Positions 5,913 through 6,044 of a stretch of DNA of 6,044 nt are shown in pieces; position 1 is the first letter of the stretch; each line of letters opens with the position of its first letter. Source of the stretch: JASFWK01 sp050049355 (lineage in GTDB: Bacteria > Chloroflexota > Anaerolineae > B4-G1 > DUEL01); the NCBI GenBank assembly GCA_050049355.1, contig JASFWK010000128.1:1-6044 (forward strand). The letters run 5' to 3'. The position numbers and the translations under genes were made by a program. Under the pieces are notes generated by a model that had not been told where the DNA came from, made no database searches, and saw nothing but the letters and a program-made list of their open reading frames with translations.

Positions 5913-6044
5913 CGAGGAAAGAGCAACAGAAGTGATCCTGCCGGTGCGGGGGATGACGTGTGCGTCGTGCGTGGCTCACGTGGAGAAGGCATTGAAGGGG
6001 GTGGAGGGGGTGGGCGACGTCAGCGTCAACCTGGCCACCGAGAA
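5905..6044 (+). CDS. Heavy-metal-binding N-terminus, probably CopA-type copper P-type ATPase (5' part only)
   Basis: The gene runs off the window after about 46 codons. Seen: a start of an HMA domain, with a VILPVRG strand, then GMTCASC (two cysteines), then helix VAHVEKALKGVEGV and VSVNLATE. GMTCASC is the usual form of the copper-binding HMA motif of CopA-type (P1B-1) ATPases, in contrast to GLSCIDC in the preceding pump. A long ATPase is likely, but a free-standing metallochaperone of about 70 residues cannot be excluded because the 3' part is missing. The start is uncertain: ATG 5905 overlaps the preceding stop by eight bases (ATGAGTAG), while in-frame ATG 5893 would add four residues. 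Neither has a well-placed ribosome site, though the purine run 5882-5892 may serve. Overlap with the first pump implies translational coupling in one operon. Confidence 0.85.
   Translation, partial: MSSEERATEVILPVRGMTCASCVAHVEKALKGVEGVGDVSVNLATE

Noticed and set aside
1..6044. CRISPR array, tRNA, rRNA, insertion sequence or attachment site
   Set aside because: No direct-repeat array, tRNA-like cloverleaf, transposase motif or terminal inverted repeats were found on reading through the window.

Overview
This is a bacterial window of moderately high GC with tightly packed genes, all on the + strand. There is no rRNA, tRNA, transposase or CRISPR array by which to place it taxonomically. Strong AGGAGG-type ribosome sites and a consensus TATAAT promoter point to Bacteria rather than Archaea. 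A quinone-linked NarI/DsrM-like plus HdrD/DsrK-like module suggests an anaerobe or facultative anaerobe with sulfur- or thiol-type redox metabolism. Any phylum guess (for example Chloroflexota or a sulfate-reducer-like lineage) would be weak inference.

Region 1 (1-3434) looks like one redox block. It holds the last 35 codons of a NarI/DsrM-like haem b membrane subunit, then an HdrD/DsrK-like iron-sulfur protein with two [4Fe-4S] motifs and one CCG (non-cubane cluster) motif. Next come a 109-residue acidic, tryptophan-rich protein I do not recognise, a flavin disulfide oxidoreductase of the dihydrolipoyl dehydrogenase / mycothione reductase / mercuric reductase superfamily, and a 55-residue YHS-domain protein. 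Spacing is 10, 28, 80 and 76 bases. A reasonable inference is a membrane complex exchanging electrons between the quinone pool and a cytoplasmic thiol/disulfide couple, with the flavoprotein linking that couple to NAD(P)H. The substrate cannot be read from the sequence.

Region 2 (3435-3749) is a 315-base gap. It holds a good intrinsic terminator closing the first block. At its far end lies a strong sigma70-type promoter (TTGCCT, 17 bases, TATAAT) only nine bases from the next ATG, so that mRNA should be leaderless or nearly so. An imperfect 22-base palindrome covers the -10 box and predicted start site and could be a metal-sensor operator.

Region 3 (3750-6044) is a metal-export operon. A complete P1B-2 (Zn/Cd/Pb-type) ATPase carries an unusual CxCxxCxxxC cysteine cluster just after the phosphorylation site. 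It overlaps the start of a second heavy-metal protein with a GMTCASC domain, probably a CopA-type copper ATPase, cut by the window edge. The YHS protein, a domain often found near such pumps, sits just before the terminator, so metal handling may begin at the end of the first transcription unit.
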